A stretch of 64,000 nt of DNA from an uncultured Campylobacter sp. (GCF_938002845.1 NZ_CALKZP010000015.1:1-64000); one strand, 5' to 3'. Positions 1 through 9,001 are shown, counted from the first letter of the stretch. Notes: generated by a model not told the origin, from the letters alone. Numbers and translations: made by a program.

Positions 1-1
1 G

Positions 2-73
2 AAAGACGAAGCTAAAGAAGAGGGATCATCTAAGGCTAAAGGTAAGAGGGGCAAGAAGGGTAAGGGAGAGTAA
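2..73 (+). CDS. C-terminal end of an unknown protein (partial)
   Basis: An open frame enters from the left edge and stops with TAA at 71-73. The 23 visible residues are almost all Lys, Gly, Glu, Ser and Ala, a disordered basic tail. The fold and function lie outside the window and cannot be inferred from the tail. No other frame is open across this piece, and the Lys-rich codon use looks coding. Confidence 0.5.
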   Translation, partial: KDEAKEEGSSKAKGKRGKKGKGE

Positions 74-600
74 TTTCTCCCGACCTTAGCTTATTATTCT
101 ACAAGTCTAGCGCTTGCGGCGATTGCAAGGGTTAGGTAGCAAATGCATAGATTTAGGTGGAGCTAAGAAAGTGTGCAAGATTTTAATTCGAATCTTGCGT
201 AATTAGCTTACTCGACTATACTGTAGATTTAGAAGTTTACAGTTCGATTTAAACTTGTGGATGCGATTTTATTTTATGGTACGGTGAGCCGATATTTTTT
301 GGAATTTTAAGGTGTAAATTCCTGATTTCTCATAAATTTCAATCTCACTACTTTTAAGCAGAACTAAAATTACCCTAAAGACCGCCTAACTACAGCAAGG
401 TATTGGCAAATCTATTGCCGGCGCGTTTCAGATAATGCCTGAAATCGTGTAGGCTAAAGTCAAGCCATAAGAAATCATAATGGTTTAGGGCGGCAATTTT
501 GCAGAAGCGGCAGTGGGTTTATTTTACAACAAAGCGTATGGCGTAACGCGAGCGTAGCGGCTAAAAAAGACTATAAGAGTATATTTAAGCAAATTTTACC
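74..600. other. Intergenic region with one hairpin
   Basis: No convincing gene is seen. A hairpin is present: GCAAGATT (175-182) pairs perfectly with AATCTTGC (191-198), and an outer AGCTAA (161-166) pairs with TTAGCT (203-208). No T-run follows it, so it is not a textbook terminator. The rest holds no recognisable RNA gene. Confidence 0.4.
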
Positions 601-1023
601 CTATTTAAACGCCAGCATCATCACTCCCGCGCCGATTAGTGCTAGCGCAAGCCATTCGCGAAGGCTCGGGCGCTCGCCTAAAAATATCACGGCGATGATT
701 ACAACGAGTACCACGCTTAGCTTATCGATTGGTGCTACTTGATAGGCTTTGCCGATTTGTAGGGCTTTGAAATACGCTAGCCACGATGCACCCGTCGCCA
801 GCCCACTTAGTATCAAAAATACCCAGTTGCGAGGGGTTAGACTAGATAACGGCTGCCAGGCTTTAGCGTAGCACAGGAATGCGGCGAGGCAAAAGGCGAT
901 GACGATCGTGCGAATAAAAGTCGCAAAGTGAGAGTTGATCCCTTCGAGTCCGATTTTAGCAAATATCGCGGTCAGCGCCGCAAAGGTTGCTGATGCAAGT
1001 GCCCAAACCGCCCATGTCTCCAT
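601..1023 (-). CDS. EamA-family small membrane transporter, single-domain
   Basis: A 140-residue hydrophobic protein with about four to five membrane segments, fitting one EamA half-domain. The usual DMT transporter has two such domains (about 290 residues), so this one would need to dimerise, as small single-domain family members do. Visible EamA-like features are an N-terminal helix of the form WALASATFAALTAIFAKIG and a final pair of helices joined through GERPSLREW. The substrate cannot be told from the sequence. It is monocistronic, pointing left, with a good -10 box about 30 bases upstream. Confidence 0.8.
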   Translation of the reverse strand: METWAVWALASATFAALTAIFAKIGLEGINSHFATFIRTIVIAFCLAAFLCYAKAWQPLSSLTPRNWVFLILSGLATGASWLAYFKALQIGKAYQVAPIDKLSVVLVVIIAVIFLGERPSLREWLALALIGAGVMMLAFK

Positions 1024-1491
1024 GATATTCCTTTATGAAATGAATTATTGGATTATAGCCCTATTTAGGTAAAATTTCCTTATAATTTCGCGAGCGTCGC
1101 AGCAAAAAGCTAAATCGCAAGCGAGCAATCCTACGAAGGCGGCATTTAAATTTTAAAATTTTAGTCGCAAAATACAGTTAAATTTTAGTTCCGACAAGCA
1201 AAGCTTGCCTCACGCGCTACCGAATGAGTTTGGGCGCCGTTTGAGTGGTGTGTCGCAAGATACGGTTCGCAGAAACTGCCATAAAATTTCGCTTTGGCAA
1301 GATAAAATTTTACCAAGGCAAGACGAGTTTCCCTTCGAATGCAAAATTCTATTTTAATTCAGCAAAAGCACGACCGAATACGCCTTCGCAAATCCAAACG
1401 CGATATAAATTCCCCCGAGTAGAAAGATCTGAATTTAAAAAAATATTTATCGTTTGTATATAGAATCTCAAAATTTCTACGAGGAGAGCTT
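1024..1491. other. Intergenic region, no gene seen
   Basis: Apart from the leftward -10 box at 1052-1057 and an SD (GAGGAG) just before 1492, this 468-base gap holds only short open frames of unconvincing composition and several RAATTY hexamers. A 72-codon frame at 1245-1463 has no SD and is judged noise. Confidence 0.4.
1052..1057 (-). promoter_or_regulatory. Predicted -10 box for the EamA gene
   Basis: The minus strand reads TATAAT, about 30 bases before the start codon at 1023. In Campylobacter the vegetative promoter is dominated by this -10 element. Placed by eye only. Confidence 0.45.
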
Positions 1492-1875
1492 ATGAAAAAA
1501 TTTCTACTCGCGCTCATCGCGATATTCGTTTTAGCGGGCTGCGGCAGCGACCCGAAAGGCGTAGCCGAGGACTTCATCAGAGCCCTATACGAGGGCGATT
1601 CTAAGACTTTGGTGGATGCTATAGACATACCCGACAAGGACAGATCGGACGACGGCTCTATGCAGATGATAAACGGCAAACTAATGCAAATGGCAGGTGC
1701 CGGCAAAGAGGAGGCTTCCAAGCGCGACGGGCTAAAAGGCGTCTCGGGCGAGCTGCAAAATAGCGACGAGAAATCAGCGCTCGTGAAAGTCGTCGTGTCT
1801 TTTAAAAACGGCACGAACCGCACCGAGAGCGTTAAACTCGTCAAAAAAGACGGCAAATGGAAGGTTGTGCTTTAG
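1492..1875 (+). CDS. Small lipoprotein, DUF4878-like
   Basis: 127 residues. It has a lipoprotein signal peptide (charged MKK, hydrophobic core, lipobox LAGC with Cys17), so it is predicted to be exported and lipid-anchored. The mature part has the pattern of small DUF4878/NTF2-like lipoproteins: an early helix GVAEDFIRALYEGD, then a C-terminal sheet ending in KDGKWKVVL. A clear SD (GAGGAG) precedes the ATG. Its last 19 bases overlap the next gene, suggesting translational coupling. The function is unknown. Confidence 0.75.
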   Translation: MKKFLLALIAIFVLAGCGSDPKGVAEDFIRALYEGDSKTLVDAIDIPDKDRSDDGSMQMINGKLMQMAGAGKEEASKRDGLKGVSGELQNSDEKSALVKVVVSFKNGTNRTESVKLVKKDGKWKVVL

Positions 1876-2468
1876 CCAAAAAGCTTCTCGTCTGCCTGAC
1901 CTTCGCTCTAGGCGCATTCGGCGAGCTTTGGATGCTCACGCGCGCGCCTACGGCAAAAGAGCCGCTGCGGGTGCCGGATGAAATTTTATCAAATCTACGC
2001 ACGGGCGATCTCGTCTTTCGCCTGGGTGACGTTACCGACAGCCGCATTATCGCGGCTACGACGGATTTTAAATACTCGCACGTAGGCATGATCGTGCGCG
2101 AGCGCCCGCTTTTGGTAGTGCATGCCGTAACGGGCGAGGGCGGGCTAGATGGCGTCGCGGCTGTTTCGATGCGCGAGTTCTTGGCGCATGCGCGAGACTT
2201 TGGCACGGTGCGGATGAAATTTTTAAGCGAGGAGCAAAAGGCGCGCCTCGCCGCTTCTTTACTTAGGCGCGTCGGCGAGAGTTTTACGTTAAGACCTCGC
2301 GGCGAAGCGAACCTCTACTGCACGACGCTGCTTGAGCAGGAAATTTCAAAAATAACGGAATTTTCGCCGCAGTATTTCGAACTCAACCTAGCTGTCCTGG
2401 GCGGCGAATACCTCTCGCCGAAGGCGTTTTGGCATTACGGCGGCGTTGAAATTTTATACGAGTGGTAG
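1857..2468 (+). CDS. YiiX/YebB-like permuted NlpC/P60 (papain-like) protein
   Basis: 203 residues with an N-terminal hydrophobic segment (signal or anchor), then the marks of the YiiX-type permuted NlpC/P60 fold: LRTGDLVFR (about residue 49), YSHVGMIV with the likely catalytic His (about residue 75), and the Cys motif LYCTTLL about residue 154. In this family Cys precedes His in space but follows it in sequence. Members act as peptidase- or amidase-like hydrolases of unsettled substrate. The ATG at 1857 overlaps the upstream lipoprotein gene by 19 bases, so the two are probably made together and may both act in the envelope. Confidence 0.75.
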   Translation: MEGCALAKKLLVCLTFALGAFGELWMLTRAPTAKEPLRVPDEILSNLRTGDLVFRLGDVTDSRIIAATTDFKYSHVGMIVRERPLLVVHAVTGEGGLDGVAAVSMREFLAHARDFGTVRMKFLSEEQKARLAASLLRRVGESFTLRPRGEANLYCTTLLEQEISKITEFSPQYFELNLAVLGGEYLSPKAFWHYGGVEILYEW

Positions 2469-2860
2469 GCACGACCTAGCTTGGGCTGGAATTTTGCGCG
2501 CTGTGTAAATTTTAAAATTTCGCGTCGATTAAAATACGTGCGCGGGTGCAGATAGGATTGGATATAGAATTTTTGTGTCGTAAAATTCTTCAGTTTAAAA
2601 TTTTATTCTGACACTAAAATTCTTGAAATTCCAAGTACTATAAATTCCATATACTTATAAAATTTGACTAGCTAAATTTATGAAATTTCTTTGACTACCG
2701 AATTCTTGGATTTTCATTTCAAGGTTGAATTTTATCTATAAAATAGAATTGTGCTTCTTTATAAAAATCCTCGAAACGTAGAATTCGCAAAATTTGTCAG
2801 ACGTAAATTCGATGAAACACGCAATAGCCAAATTTTAAAAAAGCGAAGTGCGCTTCGTCT
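2469..2860. other. Intergenic region between convergent genes
   Basis: About 390 AT-rich bases between two genes that point at each other. It contains many RAATTY hexamers. A 90-codon frame that begins here runs into nusA on the opposite strand and is judged spurious. No clear terminator hairpin was found. Confidence 0.4.
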
Positions 2861-3988
2861 CTACAGCTCGCCGAAAAGCGCTTCGAGATTTTTAAGACCT
2901 TCTTCCTTGGATACCTTTTTCTCGCTCGCCAAGCCGGTTTCGATAAGCTCGATCTCGCAGCCGCACAGCATCGAGGCGAGGCGGATATTTAGGCCGTTTT
3001 TGCCGATCGCTTTGCTTTTTTGATCGGGGTTTACGTAGACGATCGCCTTGCCGTCCTGCGTTATTTTGACCGAGTTTACGATCGCGGGCGCCATCGCGCG
3101 AGTGATCAAAATTTCGGGGCTTGCAGAGTATTCAAACGCGTCGATGCTCTCACCGCCGCTTCCGTCTTGCAAATTTTTGCTTAAAAATCTACTCACCGCG
3201 TCGATGCGAGCGCCTCCTTTGCCGACGGTAGCGCCTACCGGATCGACATTTGGCGAGACTGCGCTAAGTGCGATCTTAGCGCGCCTACCCGGAATCCTAG
3301 CGCAGGCTTGGATGATGACGCTGCCGTCTTTGATCTCGGGGACTTCGGCGGCGAGCAGGGCTTCTAGGAATTTCGGGCTAGTGCGCGAAAGCTCCAGTCT
3401 GATACCGTGGGATTTGTCGATGGCTACGTTTTTGATGACGGCTTGCAGCACGTCGCCCACTTTGAAATTTTCACCCTTGATGCGGTTTTTTTGCGGCATG
3501 AAAGCCTTCGTATCCTCGATCTCTACGTAGGTCGTGCCGTCGTGATCGATCTTGGTGACCGTGCCGTGGGTGAGGGTGCCTACCTTGCTTTTATAGTTTT
3601 CAAAAATTTTCTCTTCAAGTAGCCTCTGGATGTGGAAATTTAGCTCTCTAGCTAGCACGCCGGAAGCCGTGCGGCCGAGGTTTTCGATATTTATTTCGTA
3701 GCTTAGCTCATCACCGATCTCTGCGTTTTCGCCTATTTTTTTGGCCTCGCTAAGCGCGATGAAGTTGTGATCGCCGAGCCGCTCATCATCATCTGCGACG
3801 ACGTGGACTTTTTGGTAAAGCTTGACGCGCTTGGTCTGCGGATCGACTTCGCTGTCGTAGAGATACTCCTCGCCGAAAAGTCTTTTTGCGGTCTGGATGA
3901 ACGCCGTTTTGACGCGTTCTTTGACGTCTGCGGGCTCAAGCCCCTTTTCATTTGCAATCGACTCGATGATGTCGGTGATTTTTTCCAT
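2861..3988 (-). CDS. nusA: Transcription termination/antitermination factor NusA
   Basis: 375 residues, the short epsilonproteobacterial length without the C-terminal acidic repeats of E. coli NusA. The order is: N-terminal RNA polymerase-binding domain (1-120), S1 domain (about 130-200, GTLTHGTVTKIDHDG then AFMPQKNRI), KH1 with the hallmark RVDPVGA-like sequence SPNVDPVGATVGKGG (about 250), and KH2 with NPDQKSKAIGKNGLNIRLAS (about 320). NusA binds RNA polymerase and nascent RNA to modulate pausing, termination and antitermination. It is divergent from the HP0268-like gene and has a perfect TATAAT upstream. Confidence 0.95.
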   Translation of the reverse strand: MEKITDIIESIANEKGLEPADVKERVKTAFIQTAKRLFGEEYLYDSEVDPQTKRVKLYQKVHVVADDDERLGDHNFIALSEAKKIGENAEIGDELSYEINIENLGRTASGVLARELNFHIQRLLEEKIFENYKSKVGTLTHGTVTKIDHDGTTYVEIEDTKAFMPQKNRIKGENFKVGDVLQAVIKNVAIDKSHGIRLELSRTSPKFLEALLAAEVPEIKDGSVIIQACARIPGRRAKIALSAVSPNVDPVGATVGKGGARIDAVSRFLSKNLQDGSGGESIDAFEYSASPEILITRAMAPAIVNSVKITQDGKAIVYVNPDQKSKAIGKNGLNIRLASMLCGCEIELIETGLASEKKVSKEEGLKNLEALFGEL

Positions 3989-4050
3989 AAATTTTCCTTA
4001 AGATTTGATTTCGTGCTACTAAATTTGGATTTTAAATTTTGAAGTGCGGT

Positions 4051-4056
4051 ATTATA
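4051..4056 (-). promoter_or_regulatory. Predicted -10 box for nusA
   Basis: The minus strand reads TATAAT about 63 bases upstream of the nusA start. The same patch read on the plus strand gives TATTAT (4050-4055), so it could also serve the divergent HP0268-like/miaB operon. Confidence 0.45.
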
Positions 4057-4145
4057 TGGAATTTTGACTTTATTTTTATTTAAACGAATTATTATCTAAA
4101 TTTCGCTAAACTCGCGGGTTTAAAACATAAATGAAAGGATAGATC

Positions 4146-4388
4146 ATGCAGCTAAAACTTGCCAGAACGGAGCTTGCCTCTAAGCCAAAAAGCGTTAAGA
4201 TCGAGGATTTGCAAGCCCAAGTAGAAAAGAGCGGACAAAAAATATTTTATCTGGATAGAGAAAATTCTCAAAAAGATTTAGCCGCTTTGGTGGATTTTTT
4301 CGACACTAAGGGTTTTAGCGTGTATCAGCGCATAGTGCGATACGGGCTGAACGAAAACGAGTATATGTATGAGGTGCATATCCTTTGA
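4146..4388 (+). CDS. HP0268-family small protein
   Basis: 80 residues resembling the H. pylori HP0268 family, small alpha/beta proteins for which nicking-nuclease activity has been reported. In C. jejuni a homologue sits in the same place next to nusA and miaB. Visible features are an N-terminal strand MQLKLARTEL and a C-terminal GFSVYQRIVRYGLNENEYMYE. The SD is AAAGGA. The stop overlaps the miaB start by four bases (TTGA), so the two are translationally coupled. The biological role is not settled. Confidence 0.75.
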   Translation: MQLKLARTELASKPKSVKIEDLQAQVEKSGQKIFYLDRENSQKDLAALVDFFDTKGFSVYQRIVRYGLNENEYMYEVHIL

Positions 4389-5680
4389 GCAAACTCCTCT
4401 TCATCCAGACCCTAGGTTGCGCGATGAACGTGCGCGATAGCGAGCATATTATCGCGCAGCTAAAAGAGCAAGATTACGAGATTACCGACGACGTAAATAT
4501 TGCGGATCTGATCTTAATAAACACCTGCTCCGTGCGCGAAAAGCCCGTGCATAAGCTCTTCAGCGAGATCGGCGCATTCGATAAAGCGCGAAAAAGAGGC
4601 TCTAAAATCGGCGTTTGCGGCTGCACTGCAAGCCATCTGGGCGGAGAGATTTTTAAACGCGCGCCATTCGTGGATTTCGTACTCGGCGCCAGAAACGTAT
4701 CTAAAATTTCGCAAGCCGTACGTACGCCAAAATTTATCAGCACGGACATAAACTACGACGAGAGCGAGTTTGCCTTCGGCGATTTTGCGAGCTCGCCATA
4801 TAAATCTTTCATAAACATAATGATCGGCTGCGACAAAAAGTGCTCCTACTGCATCGTGCCGCAGACTAGGGGCGATGAAATTTCGATTCCCGCTCAAATC
4901 ATCTTGCGCGAAGCCGAAAGATCCGCCGCTCGCGGCGCCAAAGAGATATTTCTGCTCGGTCAAAACGTCAATAACTACGGCAAGCGCTTTTCGAGCGCGC
5001 ACGAAAAAATCGACTTCAGCGACCTGCTCGTGCGGCTTAGCGAGATAGAGGGCATCGAGCGCATCCGCTTTACCAGTCCGCATCCGCTGCATATGGACGA
5101 TAAATTTTTGGACGTTTTTTGCAATAATCCTAAAATTTGCAAATCGATGCATATGCCGCTGCAAAGCGGCTCTAGCAAGGTTTTGCGCGATATGAAGCGC
5201 GGATATACCAAGCAGTGGTATCTGGACCGCGCGCTTAAACTGCGCCAAAGCTGCCCGGGCGTGGCGATTAGCACCGACATCATCGTGGGCTATCCTAGCG
5301 AGAGCGAGGAGGATTTTGCCGAGACGATGGAAGTATTGGAAGCGGTGAGATTTGAGCAGATTTTTTCCTTTAAATTTAGCCCTAGACCGCTCACGCCAGC
5401 AGCAAATTTAAAGCCGCTGGATGATGAAATTTCAAGCGAAAGGCTAAGCAGGCTGCAAAGCGCTCACATTAAAATTTTAGACGAGATCGCAAGGGCGCAA
5501 AAAGATAAAATTTTCGACGTGTATTTCGAGGAGCTGCGAGAGGGCGGCACTGCGTGCGGTAGAAGCTTTTCAAATTTTCTAATCTGTGCGCAAGGCGGCG
5601 AGGAGCTGTTAGGCAAGACGCACAGAGTACGTGTCGAAAAGACCGCCAGAATGGCGCTTTATGGAAAAGTTATCGCTTAA
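4385..5680 (+). CDS. miaB: tRNA-2-methylthio-N6-dimethylallyladenosine synthase MiaB
   Basis: 431 residues, normal for MiaB. The UPF0004 domain has its three cluster-binding cysteines in TLGCAMN, NTCSVREK and GVCGCTAS. The radical SAM core has CDKKCSYC (CX3CX2C) near residue 153, and a TRAM domain ends the protein. The enzyme adds a methylthio group to i6A at position 37 of tRNAs reading UNN codons. VREKP and VPQTRG favour MiaB over RimO or MtaB. The start is TTG overlapping the upstream stop. A second methylthiotransferase, rimO, is at 9-10.5 kb. Confidence 0.95.
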   Translation: MSKLLFIQTLGCAMNVRDSEHIIAQLKEQDYEITDDVNIADLILINTCSVREKPVHKLFSEIGAFDKARKRGSKIGVCGCTASHLGGEIFKRAPFVDFVLGARNVSKISQAVRTPKFISTDINYDESEFAFGDFASSPYKSFINIMIGCDKKCSYCIVPQTRGDEISIPAQIILREAERSAARGAKEIFLLGQNVNNYGKRFSSAHEKIDFSDLLVRLSEIEGIERIRFTSPHPLHMDDKFLDVFCNNPKICKSMHMPLQSGSSKVLRDMKRGYTKQWYLDRALKLRQSCPGVAISTDIIVGYPSESEEDFAETMEVLEAVRFEQIFSFKFSPRPLTPAANLKPLDDEISSERLSRLQSAHIKILDEIARAQKDKIFDVYFEELREGGTACGRSFSNFLICAQGGEELLGKTHRVRVEKTARMALYGKVIA

Positions 5681-6314
5681 AAAGCGGCTGTTTTTCCGCA
5701 TCGCCGAATATCTCATTTTTATCCTGATTTGGTGCATTTTTTTAACGTGCAGGGTTAAATTTACCCCTACGAAGCTGCCCGAAAAGCCCTGCGTCGTCGT
5801 GTTTTGGCATGGAAGACTGGCGATGATGAGCTTTGCGTATAGGCGCTGGTGGCTGCGGGATTTCGGCAGCAAGAGGCGTGCCAAGGTCATCATCTCGGAT
5901 CACAAAGACGGCGAGATAATTACGCGCGTGATCTCGCATTTCGGTATCGGCGCGATCCGCGGCAGTAGCTTTAAGGGCGGCGCGCAAGCCCTTATGGGTG
6001 CGATCAAAGAGATAAAAAACGGCACCGACGTCATCATCACTCCCGACGGTCCGCGCGGTCCCCTTCACAGCGTCGCCGACGGTGCCGTGATCCTTGCGCA
6101 GCGGCTAAACTTAGACATTTACGCGCTAAATTACGAAGCGAGCAGTTTTTGGAAATTTCGCAGCTGGGACGAGATGGTGTTGCCAAAGCCGTTTTCGCGC
6201 ATAAATTACAGCCTTAGCGCGCCGCTAAATTTGGCGGGGCTTAGTACCGAAGCAGGTAAAGAGGCGATCAGGCAACTGCTTTTTGCAAGCGCTGAGCAGG
6301 ACATTAAATTTTAG
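5661..6314 (+). CDS. Lysophospholipid acyltransferase-like protein (DUF374)
   Basis: About 217 residues from the ATG at 5661. A longer frame opens at 5631, but MEKLSLKKRLFFRIAEYL is a typical family start. An N-terminal membrane helix is followed by FWHGRLAMM (about residue 43), DHKDGEI, RGSSFKGGAQAL and TPDGPRGP, the blocks of the DUF374 branch of the LPLAT superfamily. Members transfer acyl or Kdo-type lipid groups at the inner membrane; the substrate is unproven here. It overlaps the end of miaB by 20 bases, the same pairing as in C. jejuni. Confidence 0.85.
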   Translation: MEKLSLKKRLFFRIAEYLIFILIWCIFLTCRVKFTPTKLPEKPCVVVFWHGRLAMMSFAYRRWWLRDFGSKRRAKVIISDHKDGEIITRVISHFGIGAIRGSSFKGGAQALMGAIKEIKNGTDVIITPDGPRGPLHSVADGAVILAQRLNLDIYALNYEASSFWKFRSWDEMVLPKPFSRINYSLSAPLNLAGLSTEAGKEAIRQLLFASAEQDIKF

Positions 6315-6335
6315 TTTGAAATAATAGTGTTTCGA

Positions 6336-6341
6336 TATAAT
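6336..6341 (+). promoter_or_regulatory. Predicted -10 box for the 6361 gene
   Basis: TATAAT lies 20 bases before the ATG at 6361, followed by a strong SD (AGGAG). The short leader suggests this gene has its own promoter despite following the miaB operon closely. Confidence 0.5.
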
Positions 6342-6360
6342 TGCAATTTTAGGAGAAAAA

Positions 6361-7116
6361 ATGGCACTATTTAAAGCAAAATCATTCCTCGGCGTCGCTA
6401 AAAGTGCCGACGCATGCGAGTTTTTTTATAGAAAATTGGGCTTTGGCAAAAGAATTTTGGATGAGAAATCCGATCGCTTTCCCATCGCGCAAGAAAATGA
6501 TCTGGCTACCTCGCTAGCGGGCTTTGCGGATCTGAGTGATAAAAATTTAATCTCTTGCGTACTGATAGACGACGAAAATCAAAGGGTACATTTTAACGAA
6601 GATTATATGATTAAAGAAAATAGCATTTATCAAAAAGTCGATGATAGCTTCATAGTGGAATTTCCTCGCGCAAGTGCACAGGCGGCGGATGAGACTTTTG
6701 GAATAGAATTTAGCTCGCACGCTAGTTTATTTAAAATTTTATACTTCTTGCTAAAAAATCAAAGCGATTTTGAAAACATGGCGATGTTCGCACTGAAATT
6801 TAATAACCGCGCATGTTTCGTCGTTGCCAACCAAGAACGCGTGCTCTACGCCGATATAATGCGTATCGACGAGGAGATGCAGGCGGCGATGAGCGACGCG
6901 GACGAGCTATTTTACGAGCTTTTAAATTTTCAGATCGAGACCTTCTACAAATCCGAAAATAGCGAGTTCCTCACCAACGTTTTCATCTACTCCGACGGCA
7001 CGCTCAGCAACGAGATCGGTTATGTGATTTTCACGCGCATCTTCATCAAAACAAATTTGATAAATCTAAATTTCGCCGATTACATCAACAAAATCGCGAT
7101 GCTGGAAGCCCGCTAG
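6361..7116 (+). CDS. Conserved Campylobacter hypothetical protein
   Basis: 251 residues, soluble, mildly acidic, with no signal peptide or membrane segment. I do not recognise a catalytic motif. It starts MALFKAKSFLGVAKSAD after an ideal SD (AGGAG), and contains FALKFNNRACFVVANQERVLYADIM in the middle. Position after miaB and the acyltransferase matches a hypothetical gene kept next to miaB in other Campylobacter, so it is a real conserved gene. The alternating strand and helix pattern would suit an actin-like or adenylate-binding fold, but that is a guess. Confidence 0.75.
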   Translation: MALFKAKSFLGVAKSADACEFFYRKLGFGKRILDEKSDRFPIAQENDLATSLAGFADLSDKNLISCVLIDDENQRVHFNEDYMIKENSIYQKVDDSFIVEFPRASAQAADETFGIEFSSHASLFKILYFLLKNQSDFENMAMFALKFNNRACFVVANQERVLYADIMRIDEEMQAAMSDADELFYELLNFQIETFYKSENSEFLTNVFIYSDGTLSNEIGYVIFTRIFIKTNLINLNFADYINKIAMLEAR

Positions 7117-7346
7117 ATCAAATTTTTCGCTCCGCACCTAGGCAGAATTTTAAAATTTTATCTTTGCAATATTGCGCTTGCTTGATACGATTTAGTTGCT
7201 TGTTCGCGGTTGCGTTTTGTTAAATTTATCTCGCGTTACATAATGGAATTTTGACTAGGTAAAATCATCCGTATTTAACGGCTCGCTTTTAAATTTAAAC
7301 TTATTTGCCGCAAAGGGCCTGTCTTGCGCCGTAAATTTTGTCTTTT

Positions 7347-8003
7347 TCACGAATCCCGATTAATTTTGCGTAAAAAATTTTCTATCAAAGCCTGCCTTTG
7401 CTCCACATCGTCGTTCTCGCTAATGCCCTCTAGCTCGCTTGCGTGATGAGCCTTGGGCGGGATATCTTTCAGATACGACCACACCTCGTCTTCGCTTAAA
7501 ATTTTGCCGTGCAGATCAAAGCCCACGTTTAGCGCCCTGCCCGAAACTTCAGCCATATCTGCGTGCAGGTGACCGTAGAGCATCAGCGCGCCATAATGGC
7601 AGTTTGCCCACTCGATCATCGGGTAGTGAGATAGAGCCGCTCTCTTATGTGATAGGCGCACAAAGGCGTAGCCTACGATCTGCTCAAACATAAAATTACC
7701 GTCCGCCTTGTGCTGGCTTAACAGCTTGTTTTTCATCGCAGCGATGCGCCCATCGTGGTTGCCGAGCACCAAAAAATGTCGCCCGTTTAGTCTGCGAAGT
7801 AACTCGCAAGTGTGCGCAAAATCCTTGTGAAAGGAGACGTCGCCGAGATTATAGACGAGATCCTCGGGTGTAACAAGCGCATTCCAAGCGGCGATGAGAT
7901 TTTCATCCATCTCGGCTACGTTTGCGCCTTTTCTAAAATTTGGATATTTTTTAAGCACCAGCTCGTGGCCGAAGTGCAGATCGGAAGTAAAATAAACGCT
8001 CAT
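7347..8003 (-). CDS. Calcineurin-like metallophosphoesterase
   Basis: 218 residues. The metal-binding motifs are in order: TSDLHFGH (D-x-H near residue 7), LGDVSFHKD (GD), LGNHDGR (GNHD), LSHYPMIEW (H) and LYGHLHAD (GHLH). These define the bacterial branch of small phosphoesterases often annotated as YfcE-like or phage-type; the substrate is unknown. It ends a leftward panC-rimO-tilS series and overlaps the tilS stop by four bases (ATGA), so it is probably co-transcribed. Confidence 0.85.
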   Translation of the reverse strand: MSVYFTSDLHFGHELVLKKYPNFRKGANVAEMDENLIAAWNALVTPEDLVYNLGDVSFHKDFAHTCELLRRLNGRHFLVLGNHDGRIAAMKNKLLSQHKADGNFMFEQIVGYAFVRLSHKRAALSHYPMIEWANCHYGALMLYGHLHADMAEVSGRALNVGFDLHGKILSEDEVWSYLKDIPPKAHHASELEGISENDDVEQRQALIENFLRKINRDS

Positions 8004-9001
8004 AAAAGCTCCTCAAATAGCGCAAGATCCGCGCCCTCAGCAAATAAAAATCCGCGGTTTATTGGCGGGACGGCGAGCCGCCTGCACGCTTCTTTAAATT
8101 TCTTGTCCATCGCGGCTTTGATATAGGGCGTTACGAGAATAAAATTTTTGCCCGCGCCGACGGCTACCTTGCCGCCTAGCACGCAGCCCGTGCCGTTTTC
8201 TAGGCAGCGCGCGCATTCGTTTCGTTGCGCCAAGCTTAGCACGAGTCCTAGCCGCTTGCACGCCTGATCGACGCCGCGAAGCTCGTTTGTGCCTCGTTTT
8301 ACGAGGTAAATTTTAGGCGCGGGATTAGAAATCTCGGGAGCTAAATTTAACGCGTCGGTCGCCAAAAACTCAAAGCTTTTTTTCACGCCGCTAAAGTATT
8401 CGTCCAAAAAAGGCTCACTAAATTTCGCGCGAATAAATCCGCGTTTAAACCGGTCCGTTAAATTCGTCTCGTCGGTGAAGTATTTTAGGTTTCGCTCACG
8501 CAAAAACCGCTCCAGCTCGCACTTTCGCACGCCTAGAAGCGGACGAGCGATCGCGTAGTCCTCGCGGGCTTCTAGCTCTTGCATATCTAGCAGCTCGCTA
8601 AGTCCTGCGCCGCGCCCAAGCTGCATCAAAAACCACTCGAATTTATCGTCAAACTGATGCGCTAAGATCAAATTTTCATATCCCCGCTCGCGGCAAATCT
8701 CGGCAAAAAAATCATATCTAGCCGCGCGCGCTTCGTGCTCGAAATTTGACTCGCCCAGCTGCACGCTTTTTACGTAGATTTGTTTGTTAAATTTAGCCGC
8801 CAGATCTCGTGCCGAGGCGATCTCGTCCTTGCTCTGCGCGCGGACGTTGTAGTCCACGATCGCAAGGTCAAATTTCACACCCGCCTCGTCTAAGAGGTAA
8901 AAAAGCGCCGTACTATCGACGCCGTGAGAAAAGGCAAGCAGATTTTTGCCAGCCCGCAGCAAGGCTAGAATTTTGCTTGGAATTTCGGGCGAGTTTTTCA
9001 T
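8000..9001 (-). CDS. tilS: tRNA(Ile)-lysidine synthase TilS
   Basis: 333 residues. The N-terminal PP-loop ATP pyrophosphatase motif is LLAFSHGVDSTALFYLL near residue 21, with the His variant seen in Campylobacter instead of SGG. LAHQFDDKFEWFLMQLGRG (about residue 114) is the second TilS hallmark. The enzyme attaches lysine to C34 of tRNA-Ile(CAU), which is essential for reading AUA. The C-terminal domain is short, as usual in this class. It overlaps rimO upstream and the phosphoesterase downstream by four bases each. Confidence 0.92.
   Translation of the reverse strand: MKNSPEIPSKILALLRAGKNLLAFSHGVDSTALFYLLDEAGVKFDLAIVDYNVRAQSKDEIASARDLAAKFNKQIYVKSVQLGESNFEHEARAARYDFFAEICRERGYENLILAHQFDDKFEWFLMQLGRGAGLSELLDMQELEAREDYAIARPLLGVRKCELERFLRERNLKYFTDETNLTDRFKRGFIRAKFSEPFLDEYFSGVKKSFEFLATDALNLAPEISNPAPKIYLVKRGTNELRGVDQACKRLGLVLSLAQRNECARCLENGTGCVLGGKVAVGAGKNFILVTPYIKAAMDKKFKEACRRLAVPPINRGFLFAEGADLALFEELL

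Noticed and set aside
175..198. tRNA T-arm lookalike (TTCGAATC)
   Set aside because: The stem has eight pairs and an eight-base loop, and no acceptor, D or anticodon arm can be drawn around it.
2751..3023. 90-codon ORF running into nusA antisense
   Set aside because: Its second half is the complement of nusA, and there is no SD or domain.
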